In this document: positions 9,067 to 16,953 of the stretch, piece after piece | Position numbering within the stretch: the first letter of the stretch is position 1 | How the letters are laid out: each line of letters starts with the position of its first letter | NCBI GenBank assembly: GCA_012517205.1 | Contig: JAAYVL010000110.1 | Location: 1 to 55,378 of the forward strand | DNA from: Verrucomicrobiota bacterium | GTDB taxonomy: Bacteria > Verrucomicrobiota > Verrucomicrobiia > Limisphaerales > UBA8199 | Reading direction: 5' to 3' | DNA length: 55,378 nucleotides | Made by a program: the position numbers and the translations under genes | Notes under the pieces: generated by a model | The model's input: the letters and a program-made list of their open reading frames with translations, nothing else | Told to the model about the DNA's origin: nothing | The model's database searches: none

Positions 9067-9567
9067 ATGAGCAATACAAGCAACAATCTGAAAGAAGCCT
9101 TCGCCGGTGAGAGCCAGGCCAGTCAAAAGTATTTAGCCTTTGCTAAAAAGGCCGAAAAGGACGGTTTCCGCAACATCGCCAAGCTCTTCCGCACTGCGGT
9201 GGAAGCCGAGCGCATCCATGCCGAAGCCCACCTCAGCGCCATGGATGGCATCGGCTCCACCGCCGACAACCTCAAAACCGCGATTGCCGGGGAGACGTAC
9301 GAGTTCACCACGATGTACCCGCCCATGCTCAAGCAGGCTGAGGCGGAAAACCACAAGGCCAAACGCATGTTTGACCTCGCCCCCAAGGCCGAAGCCGTCC
9401 ACGCGCGCCTTTACCAAATGGCCCTGGAAGCTGTCCAAAGAGGCGAAGACCTGCCCCAGGACAAGATCTATCTCTGCCCCATTTGTGGTGATATCGAGTT
9501 CGGGACCCCGCCCGAGTCCTGTCCCATCTGCAAGGCCAAGGGATCCGTTTTCATCCAGGTGCAGTAA
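9067..9567 (+). CDS. Rubrerythrin family protein with C-terminal rubredoxin-like domain
   Basis: A 166-aa cytoplasmic non-haem iron protein. The N-terminal four-helix ferritin-like domain (residues about 5-135) contains Glu/His-rich helices such as AEAVHARLYQMALEA and TAVEAERIHAEAHL, which supply di-iron ligands. The C-terminal domain has two CPIC knuckles (CPICGDIEFG and SCPICKAKG) for a mononuclear Fe(SCys)4 site. Known family members reduce hydrogen peroxide in anaerobes and microaerophiles with electrons from rubredoxin or NAD(P)H oxidoreductases. It stands alone here, 148 bp after the efflux operon. It suggests exposure to low or fluctuating oxygen. Confidence 0.93.
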   Translation: MSNTSNNLKEAFAGESQASQKYLAFAKKAEKDGFRNIAKLFRTAVEAERIHAEAHLSAMDGIGSTADNLKTAIAGETYEFTTMYPPMLKQAEAENHKAKRMFDLAPKAEAVHARLYQMALEAVQRGEDLPQDKIYLCPICGDIEFGTPPESCPICKAKGSVFIQVQ

Positions 9568-9690
9568 TCGTCCCCGGCTTTCGGACGGCGGCGCTCAACC
9601 GGTGCGCGGCGCTTCCCCCGGCAGCGCGCACTGCGGTTTTGCCGCGATGCTGCCCGGGATCGCCTCCAGGGGTGAGGCGCCCCTTGCGCG

Positions 9691-10455
9691 CTATAGGGCC
9701 ATGAGGCGGCGGCGTGGGAAATAGCCAACCTTGCGATCCCTCAGAATCGCGTTGCCCACAATGCCCTCCGTGTTCATCTGCATCAGAGCCGTGGCGAGCA
9801 AGCGGGGCAAGGCGCCGCAGCGGAGAGTGAACCCGACGCCCCCGAGCGCGGCGGGGACGTGGTACGTATCGGCCTGGAACTGGCCAAAGCCTGGATAAAA
9901 GTCGGTGACTCTGCCCGCGGGCGGGTATGCGGCGAGTGAGTCGTCCTGAAAGTAGGAAATCTGGGCGCCCGTGTCGAAAAACATCCGGTAGTCGCGCCCG
10001 CTAATGCGAGCCGTGACGATGGGGATGCCCATGAACATATCCAGGCGAACCGTCTGGCCGTTATGCGGCAGTTCGTCCGTCGAAACGGTGAGACTGCCAC
10101 CGGCAATATCGAAAAGGTGGTCGAAGCGGCCAAGAACGTCTGCCCCGAGAAGGCCGACGCACGGCATTCCGACGAACTGCGCGAGTGTCTCGGCAGTGAG
10201 GCCAAGGTAATTCGCACCAAAGTTGAACGGCTCGCCCGCGAGGGTGAGGCCGCGCGGCGTGCCAAAGCTGGCGGGGGCGCCGGTGTCGAGCAACCACAGA
10301 TCACCGTCCAGCTCAAGGAACAAGTGCCGTTCGCGAAATTGAAGTGGCAGAGTGTGCATCTTTTCCCCTTGGCTAAATGCCGGATTGTCTTGCGTCCCCC
10401 AAATCAGGGTAAGCCCCAAAACGACGCTGATGACGATGCACACAATACAAATCAT
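9691..10455 (-). CDS. Two-domain retropepsin-like (clan AA) aspartyl protease-like protein
   Basis: A 254-aa protein with an N-terminal hydrophobic segment (MICIVCIVISVVLGLTLIWG), so membrane-anchored or secreted. It contains two retropepsin-like units in tandem. The first has LLDTGAPASF near residue 57 and a flap/hydrophobic segment VGLLGADVLGRFDHLFDI. The second has FFDTGAQISYF near residue 159 and EGIVGNAILRDRKVGYF. Retropepsins normally dimerise to bring two DTG loops together; here both are in one chain, so it may fold as an internal pseudo-dimer. Substrate and partners are unknown. It is convergent with rubrerythrin. Proteolytic activity is inferred, not shown. Confidence 0.75.
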   Translation of the reverse strand: MICIVCIVISVVLGLTLIWGTQDNPAFSQGEKMHTLPLQFRERHLFLELDGDLWLLDTGAPASFGTPRGLTLAGEPFNFGANYLGLTAETLAQFVGMPCVGLLGADVLGRFDHLFDIAGGSLTVSTDELPHNGQTVRLDMFMGIPIVTARISGRDYRMFFDTGAQISYFQDDSLAAYPPAGRVTDFYPGFGQFQADTYHVPAALGGVGFTLRCGALPRLLATALMQMNTEGIVGNAILRDRKVGYFPRRRLMAL

Positions 10456-11090
10456 GAAGCATGATTTTGTTAAGCACTTTTGGGTTCATCGATTTAGCGC
10501 GAGGCTCGCAATACCTGGCCAATACTGGTTGGGAAAGTGTTCCTGCTAAACGGGCTAGAATGAGCAAGCTGGAAGTTCATTCCTGGATTTGCTTCGTATT
10601 GGCTGGAAGTGTAGGCAAGACCGCGAAAGCGGTCAACGGAAAAAAGCCCTCCTCAGACCGTCCACGGCCCCGCCAATCCCGCTTTCAATATCCCGGCGCC
10701 ACATCCCGGATCATGCACCCGGGCGCATCTGAACCTGGCGCAGGCACGCATGCTCCAACCCGAGGGGCGCTCCAGTCGTACCCGTGGGCGGCTTGGGCGT
10801 CTATATGGCACGCGCTCACAGGCTGAAAACTGCCGCCGCCTCAGACGGCTTGGGCGAAGGAGCGCCAGCAACGGTGTAATCGGTGTAGCGTCCGGATTCA
10901 GAGGGACGACGAGTTCACGCGGCCTTTTGCGCTTGCTGCAACAGGCGGGTAGATTCGAAGGGCGCGGACCCTGAATGCCCGTTTTGCAGTCAGCGACCGA
11001 CACGGCCGGTGCGTAAACGAAAAAGGGCGCGGAGCACCGGCCTTCGTCACGCATCGGCAAGTCCGGTTCATTCGCGATGGGGTTGATACC
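10456..11090. other. Gene-free stretch before the restriction-modification genes
   Basis: Roughly 640 bases with no convincing gene. Open frames at 10461-10826 (plus) and 10653-11060 (minus) are arginine/proline-rich, overlap each other, and have no recognisable motif. The stretch could be remains of an insertion associated with the adjacent restriction-modification genes. Confidence 0.4.
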
Positions 11091-11161
11091 CCGAAGCTTG
11101 CTTCGGCTTTATTTGGGTTTGTGAAGTCATACTTCTAAATGCCTTGGAGCTTGCTCCGGGG
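11091..11161. repeat. Cluster of three small hairpins
   Basis: Three consecutive inverted repeats: CCGAAGC-TT-GCTTCGG (11091-11106), GAAGT-CAT-ACTTC (11123-11135) and CCTTGGAGC-TT-GCTCCGGGG (11142-11161, two G-T pairs). They lie directly after the 3' end of the HNH endonuclease gene (minus strand). Possible roles are transcription termination, an insertion-element end or a structured RNA; sequence alone does not decide. Confidence 0.5.
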
Positions 11162-11165
11162 TTGG

Positions 11166-11906
11166 TTACTTCGCCCTGACGGTCTTGAGGTAGTCCTCGA
11201 TAATTCCCTTCACATACTCGGGGATATTCTTCTGCAACTCCAAAGTGCGGCGCTTAAGCCGCTCGCAGGATTCCACTTCCGCCCCGGTCCAGAGGATGTC
11301 GGCGCGGCGCGCCTCGCGCATGGCCACATGGGAGTAGTCCTCCGGGAAGGCCCAATAGCATCGGCGGCAGATTTCAGGCTTCTTCAGCTTCAGCCAATTT
11401 ACGCAGCGCTCGCAGGAGCAGGATTTCGCACGGTTGGCTGAACCACACAGCCGCATGTAGTCGTCGAGGTTGGGCTCCGCGCCCGGCACATCGCCCTGAA
11501 TCGCGAAGGGAATGCGGTGGTCAATTTGCAACTCACGCCCGGGAAACGCTTCCAGATAGATCGCGCACTGTTCACCGTGCCGCGCCACCAGCCTTTCCTT
11601 GAGTTTCTTGCTGAGGACCGTCCGGCCAGCCTGTTTCCCGGTTCGGGTCTTGCGCGGGTCCCCGAAACGGTAGGCGGCAATCTTGCGTCCATCGCTCCCT
11701 TTGACGCGAAACATCTCGACGGGGATGCCGAGTTCCTTCACATCCCGCACGGCCCGCGGCGGGTGGTTGTAGCCGTACTGGTCCTTAAGTTCTTGCGTGG
11801 TGATGAAGCCGTGCTTGAGAATGTGGTCAATAACCGTTTTAGGGCGCTTAGCGGTGACGGCCTTGCACAACTTGATGAATGCGGGCGGCAGCTTCGGCGG
11901 GCTCAC
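11166..11906 (-). CDS. HNH restriction endonuclease (probable type II)
   Basis: A 246-aa protein with a GTG start that overlaps the TGA of the methylase gene by four bases (GTGA), so the two are translationally coupled. The N-terminal part looks like a winged-helix DNA-binding region (HILKHGFITTQELKDQYGY). The nuclease core has LQIDHRIPFAI near residue 130, followed by an Asn/Cys-rich stretch (CGSANRAKSCSCERC, then ICRRC), matching an HNH fold stabilised by a zinc-binding cysteine set. In the family, His activates water and Asp/Asn/His hold the metal. The adjoining adenine methylase makes a type II restriction enzyme the best reading; the recognition sequence cannot be inferred. Confidence 0.85.
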   Translation of the reverse strand: MSPPKLPPAFIKLCKAVTAKRPKTVIDHILKHGFITTQELKDQYGYNHPPRAVRDVKELGIPVEMFRVKGSDGRKIAAYRFGDPRKTRTGKQAGRTVLSKKLKERLVARHGEQCAIYLEAFPGRELQIDHRIPFAIQGDVPGAEPNLDDYMRLCGSANRAKSCSCERCVNWLKLKKPEICRRCYWAFPEDYSHVAMREARRADILWTGAEVESCERLKRRTLELQKNIPEYVKGIIEDYLKTVRAK

Positions 11907-12814
11907 CGCCTCGCCTCCAGGAAGGCCAGTTGTTCCGCCGCCCGGCGCGGATAATGCCGTCGCAAGCGCAGTGATTCAGCCAGTGCCGGGGAGAGATAGA
12001 GCGATTCCACCGTGACTTCCGCCCGCCCCAGCAGCGTCGCCTGGGACGAGCGACCCGCAGGCAATTCAAGCAGGTGCAGTTTGAGCCGGTCCGGGAGCTT
12101 TCGCCCGTGGACACGGCCCCCCGTTCGGCCGTCGTCGCTGACGAGGTAATTGATCTCGCGGTAGTTCAGCGACTCCAGCACCTCCACAAAGTCATCAACC
12201 AATACGCCCTTGAGGTAACGCGGGTCCCGCTCGCCACAGACGCCTTGATAAGGGGGGGCCATGTAGATCAGGTCATTCGGCGTGGCCTGAGCAACCACCT
12301 CCCGGTAGTCGAGCGAAGAAAATTCCGTCTTTCGGTGCAGCAGATGCGAGGCCCCGAGGATGTGTTCCCGCAGGGTAGCTGGCAGGGCGCCCAGGCGGCG
12401 GTTGTCAGGGCTTTGGTTGAACTTGCCGTCGGCGTTGTAGCGCACCGACGCCTTCACGCAACGGGCGGGCAAATACAACAGGTAATCCGGCCTCCCTGTC
12501 CGGTTGAAGGCGTCCCGCACTTTGTCGTAATACTCCCGGCGGTTCTCCTGCTGCGCTCGCCAGAGACTCTCGTCCTGGCGGGTCAACTTTTCCGGCGATT
12601 CCACAATCGCCCGCCATAGGTCCACCAGGGGCTTATTCAGGTCGTTGATGACATCGTGCGCGGCCAAGCCACGCGCCGCCGCTGCCAGGGTAATAGCCGC
12701 CGATCCGGCGAACGGCTCGATCCGCGTCGTCGCCCGCTCCGGGAAGTAACGGAGAATCTCCGTGGCCAGGTTACGTTTGCTGCCTTGGTAGGGGATGGGG
12801 TGTGGGATTCTCAA
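11903..12814 (-). CDS. D12-class N6-adenine DNA methyltransferase with APPY instead of DPPY
   Basis: A 303-aa methylase of a type II system. It has the D12-class N-terminus PIPYQGSKR, the S-adenosylmethionine motif EPFAGSAAITLAA (residues about 34-46) and the catalytic-motif region IYMAPPYQGV, in which residue 186 is Ala rather than the usual Asp/Asn/Ser of (D/N/S)PPY. The codon is GCC, one base from GAC. The start is TTG at 12814, supported by GGAGGG four bases upstream (12819-12824 on the minus strand). The protein should protect host DNA against the coupled HNH endonuclease, but the altered motif makes activity uncertain. The pair appears less GC-rich than its surroundings, compatible with transfer. 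Confidence 0.9.
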   Translation of the reverse strand: MRIPHPIPYQGSKRNLATEILRYFPERATTRIEPFAGSAAITLAAAARGLAAHDVINDLNKPLVDLWRAIVESPEKLTRQDESLWRAQQENRREYYDKVRDAFNRTGRPDYLLYLPARCVKASVRYNADGKFNQSPDNRRLGALPATLREHILGASHLLHRKTEFSSLDYREVVAQATPNDLIYMAPPYQGVCGERDPRYLKGVLVDDFVEVLESLNYREINYLVSDDGRTGGRVHGRKLPDRLKLHLLELPAGRSSQATLLGRAEVTVESLYLSPALAESLRLRRHYPRRAAEQLAFLEARR

Positions 12815-13352
12815 ATGACCCTCCGTTCATGGGTTCGCCGGGTCGGCCATGTGACTTTGATTGCATGTAGTTAGCGTTCGCTACCTTTTGCATCTGCTCC
12901 ACAAACCCGGCGCGCGTTTTCAAGGACGTAGTTGGCCCTCACCCACGCCGCGCTGAGTACGCGCGCCGCGTCAAAAGTGATTTCCTGTCTGTATTGCCAT
13001 AAACGAAGGTGTTGACGCCTCAATCGGCTCTTGTTAGGGGTGGCACATGCCTGGTGAGCCCGAAAACCAGTTTTTCCTCACCCGCACCGCGTCCCTTACC
13101 GGCGCGGTGCCCCCAAGCAAATGCGTATCAATTGGAAGGCCGCGGGCGGAAGCTTCAGCCGGGCGGCCATCCTTCCGGCGCGCACCTCCGCAAACGCCCA
13201 TGCCCCGGCGCGGCGCGTCGCGCGCGTGACGATGAACCGCCCGCCGCTGGCGCAAGCATCGGGGGTAAAGGAGCCGCGCCCGGAGGGGGGCCTGGTGGCG
13301 CTGGCGGTTGCGCCGGGGCACGATAAGTTCCGAACCGCGGGCAACGAATGAT
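12815..13352. other. Gene-free stretch
   Basis: About 540 bases upstream of both the methylase (minus) and the sulfatase (plus). Apart from the methylase Shine-Dalgarno nothing is clear. Short frames at 13121-13351 (plus) and 13096-13344 (minus) overlap and have low-complexity, arginine/alanine-rich products; I do not call them. Confidence 0.4.
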
Positions 13353-14807
13353 ATGAATGGTGTTAAACAACCGGTTTTGGTTTCCGTGATTACGGCGGGA
13401 TTGGTGGGATTCGCCTGCGTGGCCGGCGCGGCCGAGCGGGGGCCAAAGGAGCGCCGCGCCCAAACCCGCCCGCCGAATATTGTGCTGGTGCTGGCCGACC
13501 AGTGGCGGGCGGAGGCGTTTGGTTATGCGGGCAATCCCGACGTGAAGACACCCAACCTGGACCGGTTGCAGCGCGAGGGCATCCACTTTGTCAACGCCGT
13601 GTCCGGCATGCCGGTTTGCTGCCCGGCGCGCGCGTCATTCCTGACGGGCCAGCGCCCGCTCACGCACGGGGTCTTCCTGAACGACGTGCCGCTGAACCCG
13701 GAAGCGGTGACCATCGCCAAGGTGCTGGGCGCGGCGGGCTACGACACCGCGTATATCGGCAAGTGGCATGTGGACGCGCATGGCCGCTCGAGCTTCATCC
13801 CGCGCGAACGGCGGCAAGGGTTTGATTACTGGAAGGTGCTGGAGTGCTCGCACGACTACAATCACTCGGCCTACTACGCCGACGGCCCGGAAATGCTTTA
13901 CTGGGAAGGCTACGACGCCATCGCCCAAACGCGGGACGCGCAGCAATACCTGCGCGACCATGCGCCGCCGCGGAAGCCCTTCTTTCTCGTGCTGTCCTGG
14001 GGGCCGCCGCACGATCCGTATTTCACCGCGCCCGAAAAATACCGGGCCTTGTACGACCCCGCGAAGCTGACCCTGCGGCCCAATGTGCCCGAGGCCGAAG
14101 CCGCCCAGGCGCGGAAAATATTGGCCGGCTACTATGCGCATTGCACGGCCCTGGACGATTGCTTCGGCGAACTGCGCCGCACCCTGCGCGAGACCGGGCT
14201 GGAGGAAACCACGTTGCTGGTGTTCGGCTCGGATCACGGGGACATGCTGGGATCGCAAGGCGTCTTCAAGAAGCAGCGGCCCTGGGATGAATCAATCCGC
14301 GTCCCGCTGGTCCTGCGCTGGCCCGGCGGCCTGGGCACCCGGGCGCGCCTCCTGGAGGCGCCCTTCAACGTCGAGGACCTGATGCCCACCCTGCTCGGCC
14401 TGTGCGGCGTGCCGATCCCGAAAACGGTGGAGGGGCTGGATTACAGCGGCTACCTCCGCGGCCGGAAAAACCCGGGCGACAACGCGACGGTGATCCTCTG
14501 CGCCTCGCCCTTCGGAGAATGGGAGCGGCGAAATGGGGGCCGGGAATACCGCGGCATCCGCACCCCGCGCCACACTTACGTGCGCGACCTGAACGGCCCC
14601 TGGCTCCTGTACGACAACCAGGCCGATCCCTATCAGACGAACAACCTGGCGAACCAGGCGAAGCATGCCAGATTGCAGGCCCGGCTTGACGCCGTGCTCA
14701 CCCGCAAACTCAAGGAACGGCACGACGCATTCCTGCCCGGCAATGCCTACATCCAGCAGTGGGGCTATCAAGTAGATGCCAACGGCACCGTGCCTTACAA
14801 ACACTGA
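13353..14807 (+). CDS. Secreted sulfatase (formylglycine-dependent, alkaline phosphatase superfamily)
   Basis: A 484-aa arylsulfatase-like hydrolase. The start at 13353 gives a clean signal peptide (MNGVKQPVLVSVITAGLVGF, cleavage near AGAAE); an upstream ATG at 13308 would bury it. The sulfatase core opens RPPNIVLVLADQWRAEAFGY with the metal-binding Asp. The formylglycine precursor motif is C-C-P-A-R at residues 89-93 followed by ASFLTGQRP, fitting CxPxR read by the formylglycine-generating enzyme. Later metal ligands lie in FGSDHGDMLGSQG. Such enzymes remove sulfate from polysaccharides and are abundant in marine and soil Verrucomicrobia. No polysaccharide lyase or hydrolase gene is adjacent, so the substrate is unknown. 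Confidence 0.93.
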   Translation: MNGVKQPVLVSVITAGLVGFACVAGAAERGPKERRAQTRPPNIVLVLADQWRAEAFGYAGNPDVKTPNLDRLQREGIHFVNAVSGMPVCCPARASFLTGQRPLTHGVFLNDVPLNPEAVTIAKVLGAAGYDTAYIGKWHVDAHGRSSFIPRERRQGFDYWKVLECSHDYNHSAYYADGPEMLYWEGYDAIAQTRDAQQYLRDHAPPRKPFFLVLSWGPPHDPYFTAPEKYRALYDPAKLTLRPNVPEAEAAQARKILAGYYAHCTALDDCFGELRRTLRETGLEETTLLVFGSDHGDMLGSQGVFKKQRPWDESIRVPLVLRWPGGLGTRARLLEAPFNVEDLMPTLLGLCGVPIPKTVEGLDYSGYLRGRKNPGDNATVILCASPFGEWERRNGGREYRGIRTPRHTYVRDLNGPWLLYDNQADPYQTNNLANQAKHARLQARLDAVLTRKLKERHDAFLPGNAYIQQWGYQVDANGTVPYKH

Positions 14808-15304
14808 CCTCCCCCACGCAGCACTGGGCACAGGCGGGCGCGCGGCACGCGCCGTAGCGGAGCGGTTCCCTTAACTTGTGTTCGAGCGCAATGAGTCAAT
14901 ACTGACCCCGTCCGTGAAACGGAGGGATGGGGAAACGGCCCCTTTGGGCCGGCATTATGCGATCCCGCCTCAACTTTAAGCACGTCAGCAAGACCCTCAT
15001 TTTAGTTTATGCCGATCGCAGGTTCATAACCATCCTATTTAGCCGGACCGATTCGGATTTCGCCTCCCATTCGACTCCAGGAAATATATAAAACCCTGGC
15101 TTTACGGGTGAAAGGCATTGGCGGAGCCAAAAGCCATCCGGGGGCCCGCCCGCCCTTGAAAAACCGCTTTTTGCCAGCTTTGGCTTCATAACTGGCTGTT
15201 TTTATAGAGCTTGGCAATTATCCTATTGTCCCCGATCATCGTTTCGGCCTTTCCGGGCATCTGTATCCATTCCATTAGCCAGATGCCTTGGCCACCCCCT
15301 GCCT
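14808..15304. other. Gene-free stretch after sulfatase
   Basis: Nearly 500 bases with no supportable gene. A perfect 6-bp hairpin CGGCCC-CTTT-GGGCCG at 14936-14951 could end sulfatase transcripts but is not followed by a T-run. Confidence 0.35.
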
Positions 15305-15411
15305 TCAGGCCGTGTACAAGGGGTGTACAAGGGATGCCCACCGGGAGATCATGGGGTTTTAGCTGGTACACCCGGTGGGCATCCCTTGTACACCCCTTGT
15401 ACACGGCCTGA
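15305..15411. repeat. TGTACA palindromic element, copy 2 (perfect 41-bp inverted repeat)
   Basis: The best-preserved copy. Arms at 15305-15345 and 15371-15411 are perfect reverse complements over 41 bp around a 25-bp centre. Each arm carries two tandem 11-bp units CCCTTGTACAC, giving four TGTACA boxes in helical phase, then a GATGCCCACCGGG segment. The length and perfection argue for recent spread or selection. It could be a miniature transposable element, a protein-binding site cluster or a transcription terminator. No coding gene is inside. Confidence 0.9.
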
Positions 15412-15989
15412 TGGCAGGGTAAAATCAGGGTAAGTTCAAGGTATGGCCGACGGAATGTCGTATGATTTCCAAAGCAAGTGCAGGTCCCGCTCCTGAATCA
15501 TCTGGATATTCGGCATCGGGGCCAAGGGAACGCAGAGCGGATTCTCAAAGTTGAGAATTGCGGGCAAAAACGTGCCGGTTGGGAAGTTTTCTATGTGGCG
15601 GAATTGTGGAATGAGCTTATTTGCTGTTATTTCAGATGCTTGCGCTATTTACGATAGGGAAATCAAGTTCCCTCTTCCTCGGGAGCATTATGGAAGGGCT
15701 GGAGCAAACCGCGGGAAACAGCCATTTGCGTTCGATGATGGGCCAAAGGAGGCCGTCTCAGCCCTGGTTCAATCCGAGCGGTTCAGTTTGACCTCGGCTA
15801 TGAGGGGATGCCTGGGCTGGCTGTAAATCCGGGAAAGGGTGTTTTCGTCGAGTCATTGGCCCCACCGGCGGCGTGGCGGTCGCCCGCTCTTTGCCGGCAG
15901 GCTCCTTATTCCCGGCAACTCTCCCGGTGGCTTCGGGTGTTTCAGAGATTTTGATTCGTGGCGGGAGGGAAAAAATTAGAAAAAAGCAC
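15412..15989. other. Gene-free stretch before the second pseudopilin gene
   Basis: About 580 bases. One 91-codon frame (15551-15826, plus) has no recognisable motif and no Shine-Dalgarno, and I do not call it. The right end becomes A-rich (around 15970-15987) ahead of a possible promoter. Confidence 0.35.
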
Positions 15990-16017
15990 TTGCATTCGAA
16001 CGGGGTGATATTAGATT
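15990..16017 (+). promoter_or_regulatory. Possible promoter of the pseudopilin gene
   Basis: TTGCAT (15990-15995), 16 bases, then TAGATT (16012-16017), preceded by an A-rich stretch that could act as an UP element. Transcripts would start about 10 bases before the ATG at 16035. The match is moderate (four of six in each box). Confidence 0.35.
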
Positions 16018-16034
16018 GGCGGCAGTAAACGGCA

Positions 16035-16844
16035 ATGATTGCCTCCAGAGCGAAAAGATATTCGCGGGATTCGTTTCAGCCTCGAGGGTTTAGCTTGATC
16101 GAGTTGCTGACGGTTATCTCCACGATTGCCATTCTGGCCGCCCTGCTGTTTCCCATTTTGAATAAAACCAAGGTGAAGGCGCAGCGCACGACGTGCCTTT
16201 CCAACCTGCGTCAACTGGGGTTTGCGTGGGCGCTGTACCGGGATGATAATGGCGATTACCTGGCTGAGTCTTATCCCGGCGATAGAGACCCCAACCCCGA
16301 TGTTTGGGTCAAAGGGGATATGACCAAACTCCAGGATGCGGGCAATGCGGATTTGCTGCGCGAGGGCAAGCTTTATCCTTATGGCGGCAGCGCGCCGATT
16401 TATCATTGTCCGGCGGATCGGGGTGTCTCGATTGGCGGGAAAATAGTCCCCACTGTGCGCAGTTATTCGATGAACAGTTTTATGGGCGCACGGCCTTCGA
16501 GTGCTCCTATGATTCCCTCCACCGCCAGAGGGTATGTTGATTTCTTTGCCCGGGGCTCGGATATTCCGCGCCCGGAGCAGATGTGGGTGTTGTTGGAGGA
16601 GGATTCCCGCAGCATCAACGATGGTTTCTTCGTCACCGATCCGAAGGGGCAGATCTGGTATGATTGGCCGACGATTTCGGCGGCGCGCCACAATTACAGC
16701 TATGCGCTCAATTTCGCCGATGGCCATTCCGCAACCTGGCGCGTGACGGATCCGCGCAGCCTGCGGGTCACCATCACCAAGACGGAGCAGCCCGGCAACG
16801 CCGACCTGCAACGCCTGGCGAGCGCCACTACGGTCCGGAAATAA
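16035..16844 (+). CDS. Pseudopilin-like protein with H-X9-DG C-terminal motif
   Basis: A 269-aa protein with a basic leader ending PRG, then [20 protein letters not shown], the prepilin peptidase cleavage and methylation site with Glu at position five. The middle is a globular domain with two cysteine-containing stretches (TTCLSNLRQLG, IYHCPADRG). Near the end is an exact H-X9-DG motif, RHNYSYALNFADGHSATW, the hallmark of a very large paralogue family in Planctomycetes and Verrucomicrobia. It is thought to be exported and held in the inner membrane or assembled into pseudopili. It shares the N-terminal organisation of the pseudopilin at 711-1451 but little else. The gene is convergent with the S53 peptidase gene. 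Confidence 0.92.
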   Translation: MIASRAKRYSRDSFQPRGFSLIELLTVISTIAILAALLFPILNKTKVKAQRTTCLSNLRQLGFAWALYRDDNGDYLAESYPGDRDPNPDVWVKGDMTKLQDAGNADLLREGKLYPYGGSAPIYHCPADRGVSIGGKIVPTVRSYSMNSFMGARPSSAPMIPSTARGYVDFFARGSDIPRPEQMWVLLEEDSRSINDGFFVTDPKGQIWYDWPTISAARHNYSYALNFADGHSATWRVTDPRSLRVTITKTEQPGNADLQRLASATTVRK

Positions 16845-16863
16845 CCGCCCCTTGCGGCGGTTT
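16843..16863 (+). terminator. Stem-loop after the pseudopilin gene
   Basis: Perfect 7-bp stem AACCGCC/GGCGGTT (16843-16849, 16856-16862) with a 6-base loop and a short T-run, overlapping the pseudopilin stop codon. A second stem GGCGG/CCGCC follows at 16866-16881. This arrangement between convergent genes fits an intrinsic terminator, although the T-run is short. Confidence 0.45.
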
Positions 16864-16953
16864 ACGGCGGCGGTTTCCGCCCTCGGACTATCCTTTCCCA
16901 GCCAACCGGCAAGCGCCGGCGGCTCCAGAGACTCCCGTTTACGCCGGCCCCGT

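Noticed and set aside
10653-11060. Open frame of 135 codons on the minus strand before the hairpin cluster
   Set aside because: Low-complexity Arg/Pro/Cys-rich product, overlapped by a plus-strand frame, no Shine-Dalgarno. It may be a remnant but cannot be supported.
13121-13351. 76-codon plus-strand frame upstream of the sulfatase
   Set aside because: No motif, and an equally open frame lies on the other strand. Both end in the sulfatase leader region.
15305-15411. CRISPR or clustered repeat array
   Set aside because: Arms are one inverted pair with a 25-bp centre. There are no regularly spaced spacers and no cas genes.
15551-15826. 91-codon frame between repeat copy 2 and the pseudopilin gene
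   Set aside because: No start signal or domain, and composition unlike neighbouring genes.
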